Made by a program: the position numbers and the translations under genes. From Eucalyptus grandis (lineage: Eukaryota; Streptophyta; Magnoliopsida; Myrtales; Myrtaceae), in NCBI RefSeq assembly GCF_016545825.1, contig NC_052622.1, positions 41,439,263-41,503,262 on the forward strand: a stretch of 64,000 bases of DNA, given 5' to 3'. The notes beneath the pieces were generated by a model that ran no database searches, was not told the DNA's origin, and was given only the letters and a program-made list of their open reading frames with translations. This document shows, in pieces, positions 14,294 through 26,900 of this stretch. Position 1 is the stretch's first letter. Each line of letters opens with the position of its first letter.

Positions 14294-16073
14294 TCACTCA
14301 GAGGAGAAGACCTTAGATTCCAACTGATAAGCCTTGGTGAAGAATCCCGGCCAGCAGAGGTAGGTGGACATGATGCTGCTGACGGTGGACGCACCGATTA
14401 GCATGTTCATTACCACAATCTGCAGCTGGATGGCTTCAATTGGAGAAGCCCCTCCCATTATCAGGCCCGTCATCGCGCCCGGAAGCGAGATGAGGCCCAC
14501 AGTTTTGGCATTGTCGATCACGGGGGAGAGTGCTATGACCAGCGCCCTCTTCACTTGTTGATGCGTCGCTTGGCGCGGGGTTGCGCCAAGAGCCAATGCA
14601 GTCTCCACCTGCAACAAACGGAAGCACAAATTCGCATAAATTTCAGAACTTGGAAATGAATTAGTCATTTGTGCTCAGATTGTGGAACATTAGCGGATTG
14701 AAATCAAGACTTACCAGGTTCATTTGCGTCCTGATATCATCCCTAAGCCTTTTCATGGTGACACCAGTAACCGTCATCGCATTCCCCACCATCATTCCCG
14801 CGACAGGAATGATATACCGAGGAGTGAAGGGGAACACGTTGAGCAGGACCAGCAAGAACATCGTCACTGCAGTTCCGGTGAGGATCGAGGCTCCGGCTAT
14901 GTATTTGCCCCAGGGACGTGTTTCGCGCGTTGACCAGCCGTGTAGCCAGCGACCGAGACCTACAGGATTCAATAATTAAAGTCAACCAAAGGATTAATGT
15001 AAATAAAGGACGGCCAAGAACTTGCGCCTAAAACGACCAAAAGAGCCTGTATTCTTGTCAAGAAAGGAGGCCAGATGCTATGGCAATCGACGAGTAGCGT
15101 AACATTTAATCAAAACAACATGTTGTAGAAAGCATTCTTTCATCTTTGCATACGGTGACCTTTTGTCATCTGGTAAAAGGTTAGAGGAATCCTGTAAGAA
15201 GCAGGTTGTCCTGAAAATTCATGGGGACTTCCTAAAGAGGAATCCGGGAAGTCTTGAAAGAAGTTGGTGGGTTAATTACGGGAGGACATATTCATTGCTG
15301 AAAATTCCTGGAAATCAAAACCAGACAACGTGTCTGCATCTCTTTCTCTGGAAAAGCTATGAGTACGATCATCTGAAGACTAAAGGCGAACAAATAGAGA
15401 GGATAACTTTTCTGAAATTTGAATTTGAATCGAGAAAGGTAAGAAAAGGAAGGAACATTCTCTCCAGTTTCCAGCTAATGTTGGCAAGACATTAGCTGGA
15501 GCTGGAGAAAACCAAGAAAACAGGGGAAGCTGAAACTTTATGAAAAGTCATTATCTTATCTCACTTCATGATCATCAAGGTCATGAGTGCTTTGATGAAT
15601 TACATACTAAAAAGTTAAAACTTTTTCAGATGAATTCTTCAGGAGAAGCAACAAGAAACCAAGAAAGCAGAGACACGCTCTGCTTCTCTATCTTGTCGCT
15701 AAAACTCCATCCAAACGTAAAAAAAGAAACTCTAAAAACACGAACAGGAGAGGGAGAGGGGGAGAGAGAGAGAGACCATGAAAAGGTAAGCGAGGATGAT
15801 CCAGAAGCTGTTCTCCCGGTTGAAGATGAACTGGAGGACGAAGCCGATAATGGAGAGCTGAAGGAAAGCCCTGGAGATGGCGTAGACCATCTCCCGTTCA
15901 AGGCGGAGCCTCTGGGTGTAGGAGAGGGCCGCCGCCATGAAGACCACCGCGAGCGCGGCCGCCGGCTTCACCATCCCCTTCAGGAACTCCACCATCCACC
16001 CCAGGTGCTCCACGTCGAACACCCAATCCCACTCCAGGCCCAGCCCCGTCGCCGCTCCGCTCACAATGTCCAT
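14294..16073 (-). CDS. ALS3: ALS3-like UPF0014 membrane transporter, 3 exons, with a 1-nt frameshift in exon 2
   Basis: ALS3 is the multispanning partner of an ABC-type transporter needed for aluminium tolerance in plants (STAR2 in rice). Exons are 16073-15777, 14959-14715 and 14608-14294. Exon 1 ends FIFNRENSFWIILAYLFM, exon 2 begins VSVAGYTAGQRAKHVP, and exon 3 reads VETALALGATPRQATHQQVK and ends KAYQLESKVFSSE. Expected length is about 285 residues against 273 in Arabidopsis. Exon 2 is 245 nt, one less than the 246 needed. After AKHVP the frame meets a stop four codons later, whereas the +1 frame continues GKYIAGASILTG. The missing base lies at about 14907-14915, where GCCCCAGGG replaces an expected codon for Arg. 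Everything else is intact, so a sequencing error in a homopolymer or a very recent null allele are both possible. The donor of intron 1 (ATG/GTCTCT) is weak but lies at the conserved site. Confidence 0.9.
15757..15774. repeat. GA/CT microsatellite at the ALS3 intron-1 donor
   Basis: A (GA)n tract on the plus strand directly abuts the intron 1 donor, so the intron begins GTCTCTCTCT when read on the minus strand. A repeat this close could influence splicing, but no effect can be shown here. Confidence 0.6.
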
Positions 16074-16340
16074 GGCCGCGAGACCTCGTTCTTGAAATCT
16101 TGACCTCGTGAAAGACCTCTGAATCTATGAGGGCGGGAGAGAGATGGGACGTGGAGGGGTGGTGTGTGCAGAATTTATGGTGGTGGGAGGCCGGTCAGAG
16201 GCGGAGAGAAAGAGAGAGAGAGAGAGAGAGAACCGTCCCCAGATGGAATTTGGCGTTGCGGAACAACTTGGGAGGTTTCTACTTGAGGAAACTGAGAGGA
16301 AGAGAGAGAGAGACCACCTCGCTGGCTTACGGCAACGTAC
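16074..16340 (-). promoter_or_regulatory. Putative ALS3-like 5' UTR/promoter with GA microsatellite
   Basis: Directly upstream of the start codon at 16073. It carries a (GA)n run at about 16209-16231 and a second at about 16299-16312, which are CT-rich in the gene's sense direction. That composition is typical of plant Y-patch leaders. No TATA box was identified with confidence. Confidence 0.4.
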
Positions 16341-17986
16341 GTACGACCTGATACGAAACCGCGAGATCCATATCGCCGTCACGGAAGGTTTTTGTCTCGG
16401 TACGCGCAAAGCGCGTGCATGCGCGTACCGTCGTGCGTGGGCCATTCAAAGTCCGCAGGGGTCCATCGAGGCGACTGGCGTTGGTGGAGAGATCGATCGT
16501 TATTTCCGCCAGGCATCACATGTTTTACTCGCGCGGCGGCATGAATGTCTGAACAGCTCGTGTGTGGTGTTGTCTAGCCGGGCGCATCTGGTGTGGAAAG
16601 ATTTCTCGATTGCTATTGTTTTGGTGGGACGACCGAGACAAGTCAAGCTTTGTCAATCTCAAACGTTTGAGTCTATCTGTGGCACAAAATAGTTGAGGTT
16701 CAATTTTGATGATTAGTCTTCCCTTATGGTAATGTTTTGATGATTAGTCTTCCCTCTCGACCCTTTTTGCTTATGAAGGAGAAAGTCCGGTGGGGTCTTT
16801 TAGACAAGTAAAAGTGGAGTTCTTCGTGGTAAAATGAGATTTTCTGCGTGATGAACTTTTTTCCAAGTAAGGTTTGAAGCTAAAATAGTTAGTTTTATAA
16901 CAAGAAGCCTGGAGCAAGCCTCGGCACATATTTCGCATGAAGAGAAGTTAGAAATTCGCCATGATAATGCTTTGTTTCTTTTTTCAAAAAGTCAAGATAA
17001 AAATCTAGATTTCAGAAATGGCACAAGTTCTGATCCTTCAAAGGCGCGTACAAAAGTTGCAATGCATCTTCGAAATTGCCCCGATCTATTTTTTCAGTGT
17101 CAAAACAGCGGTTGCATGGATCGTTATCGATTTCTTTTTGGCAGTATTCTAAGGATGCACGGCTAATAATTAATGAGTAGTCGAACACGAGACATGTCAT
17201 ACCTCAGCGATTACATTCACTCGCTATTTAGATAGAGCTCCTGACGTCGCGAAAGACAAGGGACGATCTCTTGTCGCATGACCAGCGAAAATCGGTGGAC
17301 CTAATTTTTGGGAAATGAAGAATATGCGGGAGGCGGGCCCAGGTCGTGCGGGCGCGACGTGGCAGGGACCAAGAGATGGCTTGTACCTGTACTTACTTGT
17401 CGTGGCAGTGGATTCCCAAAATCACGTGTGAAGGTTGGGAAGGGGTGGGGGACCACCGCTTTAGGAGTTAGGCGGGGACGGGCTTTTTTTTTTTCTTTTT
17501 TCCTTTTAACGGGAAAGGATTGATTGCCCAATTAATTTGACGATTAGGAAGGAGTCCTTCGCCGTACTAAACTGGACAGGTGCCCATCAATGACTGGACC
17601 CCACTTTTCCATTACTTGCCGATCTTTCTAGAGTGAGCATTGGATCGATGCAGGACGGGGGCTATCAATTTCAGAAAGGACCGATTTCATAAATTGCGCA
17701 TCGGAAACCACCAGCTAATTCTTGGGTCCACCCGGAAATTAGTCCACCGATTCCAATTTAATTTTTTGGTGGGGTCTAGGAACCTGCAATGGGTACTCCT
17801 ACTCTGCATTTTGGACCGACAACGATGGCGACCGTAGCAATTTGCAACTCCGGTGAAAGGTGAGCGTGTGGGCTCGGTAGTCTTGAAGGAAGCAAAAGGG
17901 CAATGGCATGTGACGGCATAGGCCAAAAACGTCACAGGGATTTGTTAAAGCACTGTGGTGCGTTGAAACATGCAAGGAACTGACTG
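16341..17986. other. Intergenic stretch, nothing recognised
   Basis: About 1.6 kb. A short direct repeat (ttttgatgattagtcttccct) occurs near 16706 and 16736. Otherwise only short ORFs without domain features are seen, and the stretch could hold an unannotated non-coding transcript. Confidence 0.4.
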
Positions 17987-18625
17987 AGCTAAGGACTGGA
18001 GTTTACGGAACGATGCTTGGGCAAAAACCTCCAAAAAAAGGTTTTTGGAGGTTTACTGAAGTTGGGCAAAGAAGTCCAAGTGCCGGTACTTACTGGAAGT
18101 CATTCAAAAACCTCCGAAAAAGAGCTTGAGTATGACGGCACGATAATGCTGTTGTGGAGGCATTGGGGACTAGGAACTAGCTAGAGTTTATGGAAACGAT
18201 GCTTGGATGTTTATTGAAGCTGGGCAAAGAAGTCTAGGCACTAGTACTTATTGGAAGTCATTCAAAAACCTCCAAAAAAGAGCTTGACTGCAATGGCACA
18301 ATAATGCTGTTGTGGAGGCATCGAAGATTGGGGACTGGCTGGAAATTACGGAAACGATGCTTGGATATTTACTGAAACTGAGCAAAGAAGTCTAGGCGCC
18401 AGTACTTACTAGAAGTCATTCAAAGAACTCCAAAAAAAGAGCTTGAGTGCAACAACATGACAACGTTGTTGTGGAGGCATCGAGAATTGGGGATCGGCTG
18501 GAGTTTACGGAAGTGATGCTTGGATGTTTATTGAAGCTGGGCAAAGAATTCTAGGCGTTGGTACTTATTGGAAGTCATTTGAAAACCTCCAAAAAATAGC
18601 TTGAGTGCGATAGCGTGATAATGTT

Positions 18626-19655
18626 GTTGTGGACTATGTAGCACCAACATGAATACGCAACACACCACACAACATGCCAACACGTCTTTTCTTTAAAATA
18701 GAATTCCGACATATTTTAACAAGTTCCGACATTTTATTTATTAAATTTATGTTTATATATAAATACATAAATAAATAAATAATAAAAGAGCCTAGAATTA
18801 ATTTATACTAAAATATTAATTCAACATTTGTTAATATCATCTATTATTTTGATTGACAAATTCAACTGCACCATTACAATAATACATAAAACTTAGAGGG
18901 AAAAAACATTGTTTAAAGGAAAATACTGAAGTGGTATTTTTAAATTTATTTATTTATCCTATGTGGCATTTTTATTACATTTTTCATAGTAAAAAACTTT
19001 TTAAAAAGCTAAAATAATTCTTAAAAAAAAACAAACAAAACTAGAAAAGAAGAAGAAGAAGAAGAAGAAGAAGAAGAGAGGCATGGTCGTGGTTGGGCAT
19101 CTTTGCTCTGCTTGCCCCCATTAGCGGCGTGCCAAGCCACCTTCGAGGGGGCTGGCGACCTTGCTAACCCTAGGTGGAGGAGGGGTGACCCTTGTCGGCC
19201 TAAGCAAATCTAAGTGATGCTTGCCCCAATTTGGGCGACGCATCAGGTGGGGCTGACGAGCTTCCCTAGCACCAGGCAAAGACCGGCGACCCTCATTAGG
19301 CCTAAGCGAGCGCACAACATCGCCCAAATCTAGGCGAGCCTCACCCGAGCCTTGCTGGCCCTTGCCTGGCTGACAATGGCAGCAACAATGGTGCCCTGCC
19401 ACTAGCCCTACCTCTTTTTTTTTTATTTTAATATATTTATATTTTGACCCATTAAGTATCGAAAATGGTTAAAATTGACCCCGTGCGTGTCTAAGTAGCA
19501 TGTTAGAATTTCAAACTTGTGTGTTGGAGCGTGTCGGAGAGAGTTGACCACGTGTCGGATTTTTCGACACTCGTTGATCGTGTGTTAGAGCATATCGGAC
19601 ACGACATGAAAGCTCTTAGAAAGTTTCGGTGCTACAGTGCTACATAGGTTGTGGA
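18626..19655. mobile_element. Non-autonomous hAT-like element, 1,014 bp, perfect 11-bp TIRs and 8-bp TSD
   Basis: The element spans 18634-19647. The left end CTATGTAGCAC and the right end GTGCTACATAG are perfect inverted repeats. The flanks 18626-18633 and 19648-19655 are both GTTGTGGA, an 8-bp target duplication as made by hAT transposases. The insertion splits a tandem-repeat unit, so the pre-insertion sequence can be read from neighbouring units. Internally there is AT-rich DNA, a (GAA)n tract (19048-19077), a GC-rich core (19085-19405) and repeats of the type TGTCGGA..GACACG. No transposase is present. Superfamily is inferred from TSD length, as the terminal bases are not textbook hAT. 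Confidence 0.85.
19085..19405. repeat. GC-rich core within the hAT-like element
   Basis: About 320 bases of GC-rich DNA bounded by (GAA)n on the left and a T-run on the right, with words such as GGCGACC, GGCGAGCC and CTTGCTGGCCCTTGCC. It is related in style, and partly in wording, to the cores at 11165-11455 and 40464-40870. Open frames on both strands are compositional. Confidence 0.65.
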
Positions 19656-19697
19656 GGCATAGGGGACTAAGACCAAGGGACCATCACTCGAACTACT

Positions 19698-19843
19698 AGA
19701 AGAGGGTTAGAAGGCACTAGCTAACTGGAAAGTATTGGGAGTGCGCAATAAAAGTCCAATACTAGAGGTCGAAGAGGGTTGGAAGGCATTGGCTAACTGG
19801 GAAGTGCTGGGAACGCGTAGTAGAAGTCCAATACCAGAGGTCG
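19698..19843. repeat. Two-copy tandem repeat (~73 bp)
   Basis: Copies at about 19698-19771 and 19772-19843 share AGAGGGTT(A/G)GAAGGCA, CTAACTGG(A/G)AAGT and AGTCCAATAC(T/C)AGAGGTCG. It is non-coding and lies just right of the split 158-bp array. Confidence 0.65.
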
Positions 19844-20400
19844 TTAAGAGGAAGCCCAAATCCAAGTCCGTTAATAAATCCAGTTGGAGCTACCTTCACT
19901 CAAAATTTTAAGCCAACGAGTTACAAGCCAACGAGGATATATTAACTACTCTACACAACATCAATTCTTTAATGTTGGATTTTTCTAATACAATTAACTC
20001 AAACATGCATTCTAACACCTTCCCCCTCACATGTGAGCTCAGTATTGGCTCTACTTCCCCCTAATTCAAGTATTCTTTTGCATTAACTTATCATATATTG
20101 AATCTCTATGGGCCCACATTGCTACACTACAACACCCACTTGTCCAGAACCTGTAACCATCAGCTCCAATACTATTTGCTGGAAGCACACAATAAAAGTC
20201 CAATACCTTCTCATGAAGAGATTGTTAAGAGGGAGTTCAAATCCGAGCTCGTCAATATATCCAGCGGACCCACTTTTACTCAATGGCTTAAGTTAATGAG
20301 TTATGGGATAACTAGGATATATTAACCATTATACACACTATCAATTCTCCAATTTGGGATTTCTCTAATACAACTTACTTACACATGTGTCCTAATCGGA
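19844..20400. repeat. Dispersed repeat, two imperfect copies; related sequence at 35390-35640
   Basis: The copies at about 19844-20040 and 20200-20400 share GTTAAGAGG..CAAATCC(A/G)AG, AT(A/C)CAG and GGATATATTAAC. A further diverged copy follows TTGGAAGCATGTAACAAAAG near 35380. This looks like an old LTR or MITE fragment family; the type was not resolved. Confidence 0.5.
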
Positions 20401-21099
20401 ATCTCCATAGAGAAGGTGAGGACTCTCCTGAACAAGTTGGAATTGCTAGATGTTTGCTTAGGTAGTGAAATGATTAGGGAAGGCCTAAAGGGTACCTTAA
20501 TTGGAGTTTTGAAACTGTTATATTTCGGATAGTTTGCCCATGATGGAGTGTGTCTAGGGGGCACGGTTTGCCCTAATGCGATGTGCATCCAAAAGGCACT
20601 TATTGCCTATGCTGGGGTGTGTTTTGAGAGATACCTTTTGAAGGGGTACGAAGGATTGTCTCTTAAAAGAAGTTATTATAACTTCCTCATTATGCAATCT
20701 CGATACAGAAAAGAACATTAAACAAAAAAAAAACGAACATTCCCCACTCTCCCCTCTCTACACCAAAGAATAACATACAGAAGATTTTCATTACTACTTT
20801 GAAGAGACAATCGACATTAACACTAAAAAAAATGTGAATACTTTGCTTGAAATTGTATTTGGATCATCGTGAAGTTGTAAATTCGTCTATTGTGTGCTGG
20901 TGATTCTACGTATATTTCTAGATAATTGCTTCTTTTGTGCATCAAGAGGTTAGTTGATGCTTCTTCAACTTTTCTTCTAAAGAAACATAAGAGATTGTGT
21001 GTGTGTAGTCCAAATGGTGGAACTGGCGGTCGAGTCCTTCTACTTATCCCAATATAAGTATGTGTGAACATACTCCATTTTCATCATATCTGATCATGT
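20401..21099. other. Intergenic stretch, nothing recognised
   Basis: About 700 bases with only short ORFs on both strands and no recognisable domain, RNA gene or repeat border. Confidence 0.4.
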
Positions 21100-22150
21100 G
21101 AATCTTGTTAAAATGTAACGATCTCACATGTTCTGAATGCATGTAAGAGTTTTTTGCAATGTTTTACCCTCACCTCTAATGTCTAAAAAGCTGGCACCAT
21201 TGTTTTCTCAAAAAGATAGCTTCAAAAAATTCTTGTATGGACTCAAATCTATATATATCGAATCCACTGTAGCCATTGATCTAAGTAGGCTTACGTATGG
21301 ATCTTACACGGCGACAATTGCAATTGTATTGACTCCATATAAGAGTTCATCTGTAACTGCTCAACGGTAATTCCCTAAACCCGCTGGTGACGCGCCGAAT
21401 TTATAATGACCTTGACTGTCCGAGTAGCTACAGCGGCCATTATAGCTTTTGATGTAAAATTTGGCGACGTTGGGGATGTAATAATCATTTCTGTAAAAAA
21501 AATACTTGTGATTGTCGGTAAACATGTAACAGGATCTCTCATGTAACAATCATCGTTGTAATCGAAAGTGTCATAGGTAATCAGTAAAAAGAGCATCATC
21601 ACCGTCGTCGAGGGGCCCATCTGTCCGTCCTGGCAAATCATGTCCCGAGCAACGTAGGTAGGTGGTAAATCTCGTCAAAGTGATTTCCTTTTTCTCGTGT
21701 GGTCGAATCAACTGTTAAGGCGCAAGTGTGTAGGAACTTCTATAATTAAAATATCTACTTAACTCGTGGCTTGATATTTTAAGTTTTTTTATTTTTTTTG
21801 AATATGCACCTACGACTATATTAATTAGCTCGAACTTAAGGTTCCTATTGGCAATATCCCCATATGAGGCATCAAAATTTTCTTGTGTTCTGCGGTTGAG
21901 TCATTCAACATACTATAATTTTTAATCTCTCTCTTTATAATGGAAAGATCTTATTAGTATTTTTTACGTAGACATAGGTCTAATTGATCCAAATAATGTC
22001 AATAGAATGCTTGATAAATATATCTATAAAGTACCTCAAGGAGCATGACAATTACCCTGAATTAGATCCATCTTGGTAATTCATTGTGCGAGTCTTATGT
22101 TGATTTTGCATGTCGGGCACACATGATCAATGACCAAGATTTATTCTGCC
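21100..22150. repeat. Diverged copy of intergenic block also at 31.3-32.3 kb and 33.5-34.3 kb
   Basis: It shares ordered words with the other two copies: CTCTAATGT.TAAAAAGCT near the start, CCGAGTAGC.ACA near 21420, and later ACTTGATATTTTAAG(T/G)TTTTT followed by TTAGCTCGAACTTA. Order and orientation are the same, so this is a third, older copy of a locally duplicated block. No coding function was seen in any copy. Confidence 0.6.
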
Positions 22151-22562
22151 CAATTAATCACGATATATTTTTCCGGTATCTAGGATATAAGTGTTTGCCA
22201 AAAATACATATCAACCTATCTCGGGTACGAATAATGCCGAGGCAAGAAAGGCCGAAACAATAGTTGATTTGAATCTGTCTCGTTGTTTTCTACTTTAATG
22301 GTTTGCAAATTGCAATTCGGACCATCCAATGAGGACCATGATTGATACGGGAATCGAGCGAGATGGGGACCACGGCATTTTTGGTCTCGAGTCATTCCGA
22401 GTGACGTTAAGCTGGGGAGGTGTCGCGGGAGTGGTCACGGCGATGGCCCTTCTCCTAATTTTTTATTTTTTTGGAATACGGGTCTTACAATAGAAAATTC
22501 GAAATTAATGACTTAACACGGAGTAGCATTGCGAGGTTTGTTGAAGAAAAGTTTGTGCCGGA

Positions 22563-22675
22563 AAGGTAATTAGATGAGTTCATATGACTCAGGATAATTG
22601 TCCGAAAAGTGTTAAAGTAAAGGTAATAAGATGAGGTCATATGACTCAGGATAATTGTCTAAAAAGTGTTAAACT
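22563..22675. repeat. Two-copy direct repeat (~56 bp)
   Basis: Adjacent copies at 22563-22616 and 22620-22675 share AGGTAAT.AGATGAG(T/G)TCATATG, CTCAGGATAATTGTC and AAAAGTGTTAAA. Few differences separate them, so the duplication is fairly recent. Confidence 0.75.
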
Positions 22676-22679
22676 TATT

Positions 22680-23045
22680 GTAAGGTCGCCAATTCAGTTA
22701 AAAAAATTTAATTGGTTAGTTTAATTATAAACTTTTTAATAATTTGACTATGCAACCTTTTAGGTCAATTTTGTTTGGAAATCATTGATGTTGACGTGGA
22801 CACTAGCCATTCTATATGAGACGGTATTGTTATTGATGATTTTTTTTTTAATTTTTAGAATTATTTTCCCTTTCTTTTCTTTTTTTTTTTCCTATTTCCC
22901 TTAGACATTGCCGGCCACAGTAAGAACTAGTGAGAACTTGCGGGCCTTCGGCCAAGTCTAGGTGAGGATGTCATGGTCTTCACCTATGGTTAGTGACCTT
23001 TGCTAACCATCACTGACACATGCTAGCCCTCTTAAGTCGGCCTTT
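22680..23045. repeat. Probable truncated MITE with GC-rich tail
   Basis: AT-rich DNA with T-runs passes into a moderately GC-rich block (about 22905-23045) containing GCCGGCCAC, CGGGCCTTCGGCC and GGTGAGGATG. The arrangement resembles the GC-cored elements elsewhere in the window, but TIRs and TSD were not found. Confidence 0.35.
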
Positions 23046-23909
23046 GATTGGAATGTAAAAAGCTTATGACCAGCTCATTAGTTTATGATAATGATGTATC
23101 TTTTCAAATTCTCAAATCACATTCTAAAAAGTCAAGTGGTTTATAATAACCATAGCCGTGGATCGTTTTCTACTAATTTAGAAGGTTAAACGTATGGAGG
23201 GACATTTGTGGTATCTACCTAATGTTCACAAAATCTAAGTTATGGAGAATTGAACTCCCCCATATAGATTGAGCAATAGTCGACATTTTAATCCCTCTTA
23301 ATTATTTCCTCTAATTTTCTTTGTCTATTTTGATTATGTATATCAGATTTGATTTTTTAAAGTTTTCTTAGTTAGTCATCTATTAAAACCTTTTATATAC
23401 ATTGAAATATACACAAAATTTTACAACTTCTCTTCCGCATTATTATTCTCAACTCGATATGAAAGCAAGAGGTCTTGAATTTAAATCTTTCCAAACTCTT
23501 ACTTGCCTCCTCCATCATATATTTCCACATTTTAAGCTTAAGTCAAATTCCAATCTAAGCATGAGGGGGAGTGATAAAATATTTGAATATTAAATCACAT
23601 ATTTATCTTACAACTTGATAGTGGTCTTGTGAAGTCTCATGATAAGAATTTATAAAAGAGCACAATTCAAGAGTAACTACATTAGATGAACTATGGACGA
23701 GGAAAGGCACAATGATATGACACACAAACTAGGTGTCCAGTAGCTAAAATCATAATGATTATACCGATTCTTATACAATCTTAAGCATTCCTTAAAGCTT
23801 GAAGCTTAAATTGTTAAAGAAAAACGGTTCTAAATACCCTATCGAGCATATTTCATAGCAACTGTTAACGAAAAGCATGCCATGGATTGTGTCTTTTTCT
23901 GTGCTAGAA

Positions 23910-26900
23910 AATTGCTTAGGATATATTGGACATGAAGGGATCTGAGGAGACTTTTCTCGAACGAAGTGGAAGTCCACTTCGATATGTTTTGTTCGAGCAT
24001 GTAACACGGGGATTGCGGTGAAGCAATGGCTGACTTATTATCTGGAAACAGATGTGTGGGATGAGGAGAGCATATCCTATGTCTCATGACAAAGCTGATC
24101 CAGTAAGTTCGGCGAGGTTGAAGCAAGAGCACGATACTCAGCACGCAGAAGATCTGCTTCTTGTGTGGTCTGCTTCTTGGCTGCCCAAGAAATAAGGTTG
24201 GAGCCAATATAAATGTACTGAAGCACATAGTTGATCTTGAGTTTCAGTACATCAGCCCCGTCAGCATCTGAAAAACCATACGAGATGTGGAGAGCTTTGA
24301 GAATGAATGAATATGCCAAGGCGATAGTACCTTTGATATATCGCAGAACCCTTTTAAGTCTATAGAGGTCTGCATTAGTTGGTGTATGGTAATTTTTGAC
24401 CAGTAAATTGGTAGCATAGGCAATGTCGGGCGTGTTAAAGTGAGATCTTTGAAGAGCACCAACCGGGCTGCGGTACTCGGTAAGTTGGATAAAGAAGCAG
24501 AATCATTTTGCGAGAATGAGAGGTCTTAGTGGCGAGAGGAGTGGGGTGGTTTACATTCGGACATTTGAGCTCGAGTGAAGATCCACTAGCATATTTGGTC
24601 GACACGGGAATAAATGATTAGAATTTTTGTTTGACTTCAATGCCAAGGAAGTAATGTAGTGGGCCAAGATCTTTCATGTGAAACTCGGGCGAAGAGTGAA
24701 TCAAACCGAGAGTAGTTGAAAGGAACTTCCGTTAAGACAATGTCATCAACATACAACGGTAGAAGAATGGTATCTTGTTTATGATGATATATGAATAAAG
24801 ATGGATCTGTGGAGCTGCAAAAGAATCCATATGCCGAAAAAAAATCACATGAACTTATCAAACCATGCTCGAGGAGCTTGTGAAGACCATAAAGTGACTT
24901 TACTGAGTAAACATACATGAGAAGGTTTACGTGGATCTTGAAAGCCAGGAGGTTGCTCCATGTAAACTGTTTCATTAAGAGTGCCATGTAAAATGCATTC
25001 TTAACATCAAGTTGATGAATAGGCCTTTGTCTCATTTTTACTACGAGATAGAACTATTCTAACGGTGGCATGCTTGATTCTTGAATTTGAGAAAGTCTGT
25101 GAAGTCAATTCCTTCTTCTGATGAAAGCCTTTGCTTACTAGCGAGCTTTCAATCTATCAAGGCTACCATCGGAGGCAAGTTTCGTTTTAAAGACCCACTT
25201 GCAGCCAATTACATTCATGTATTTAGTTCGAGTTAAGTCCAGGTTTTATTTTGATATAATGCATCCATTTCTTGTCATTGCTTTATGCCAACCTTCATGT
25301 GCCAATGCTGATTTAATTGACTTTGGTTGGAAGGTACCTTATAGACAGCAAGACATGCATGCAGGATTAGGCTTGATAATTCAGATTGGATCGAGTGCAT
25401 TGGATGATTTGGAGGTTGCCTCATGTGTTGAGAGAGGCGGAAATGACCCCTTGTGATATATGAGAAGGGATAATTTGTCCAGATCAATACTTGTATTATA
25501 GGGTATTGTTGTATCGTTAGTAGACATGTGTTCATATTGTATAGGTGAAGGTACTTCATCGTGTGGTGTTGTTGTAGAAATGACATATTCTTGTGTTATT
25601 CTGTTTGTAGTGATTGAAGCGGTATAAGGTACGGCAATTTCTGTTGAGTAAGACTGTGAATTTATTGCTGTATTGTCTTCATTGAGCTGAGATGGGCTGC
25701 ACACGTCGAGAAAAGTAGAAGGTATAGTAGAAGCTGTTTTCTTGCTTGACTACATTAATTATCGTGTATATACATAGCTGATATAATGTTGTGAGAGATG
25801 CATACTTTGTTAGGCACGACTTAGTAAAAGGAAAAACTTCTCATCAAACTTCACATGTCTGCGATATATACTCGACTGTTGAGGGCCAAGACATCTGTAG
25901 CCTTTATGGTGTTCACTATAGCCAATGAACACCGGGTGAGAGATCTTGGATCAAACTTGTGCTGAGCATAGGGTCGCAAGCATGGATGGCAGGCACAACC
26001 AAATACACGAGGTGATCATAAGTTGGTTCTTGGTGATACGACTTTGTAAGGTGATTGCATTTGCAATTTTGGTGTTGAAGTAGATTGATGACATAGTTAG
26101 CTGTAATAAAAGCATCAACCCAATATTTCAGAGGAACTTTACCATGATATAACATGGCAAGACCTAATTCAACAATATGTCGATGTTTTCGCTCAGATGC
26201 CATTACGGCGGTGTGTAAGGGCAAGAGATTCTGTTTGATACCACGAGTCTTGTAAGTGAGCTTGAAATCTGTGACTAATAAATTCTCCTCCACCATCACC
26301 TTTGAAAGATCTTGATTTTGACTCAAATTGGTTCTCTACTTGCTTTTGAAAACGAGACAAAATCTTATAAAGTCTGACTTCAATTTCAATGGATATACCC
26401 AACTAAATCGAGAGAAGTTATCCACAAACGGAGACATAGTATTTGAAATTCTGAAATGAAGTCACGGAGATGGACCCCATATATCACAATGAATTTTCTG
26501 TAGGGGCATAGTTGCTACGGGATTCGGATGATGGAAATGGTAAAGCTACAGTCTTAGCAACTTGACAACTACTACATACATTCAGCATTCCACTGCTACA
26601 CTGAATGAGTTTTTGATTATGCAAATACTTCAAGATATTCAAATTGGTGTGTGCTAATCTTTGATGCCATGTGTCCTCTTCTACTGCTCTATGTCTATGA
26701 GCTAGAAAGGCTTGTGTTGTTTGTGAATTCACTTGATATAGCCCTTTAGTTTTCCTTCCGAGCAGCAAAGTTGTGTTGGTCCAGTTGTCCTTTATATATA
26801 CACCAAATTTGTCAAAAACAAATGAGCAAGGATAATCATCTGTTAACTTGGATGCGCGAGAAGATTTTTTCTTTATATCAAGGACAATTAGGACATCATT

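Larger units (their letters stand above)
17987..19670. repeat. ~158-bp tandem repeat, about four units, interrupted by a transposon
   Basis: Units start near 17999, 18184, 18342 and 18501 with GAGTTTACGGAAACGATGCTTGG-like sequence and include AGTACTTA(C/T)TGGAAGTCATTC and GTTGTGGAGGCAT. Spacings are about 185, 158 and 159; the first unit has an extra hairpin-like A/T insertion. The fourth unit is cut at 18633 and resumes at 19648 after the hAT-like element. No unit has a conserved long ORF, so this is a minisatellite-scale array rather than a coding repeat. Confidence 0.8.

Noticed and set aside
23401..23593. Plus-strand ORF next to a purine-rich GAGGGGGAGTG word, considered as a copia 3' end
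   Set aside because: The adjacent pol remnant is on the opposite strand and no matching second LTR was found, so an LTR border could not be supported.
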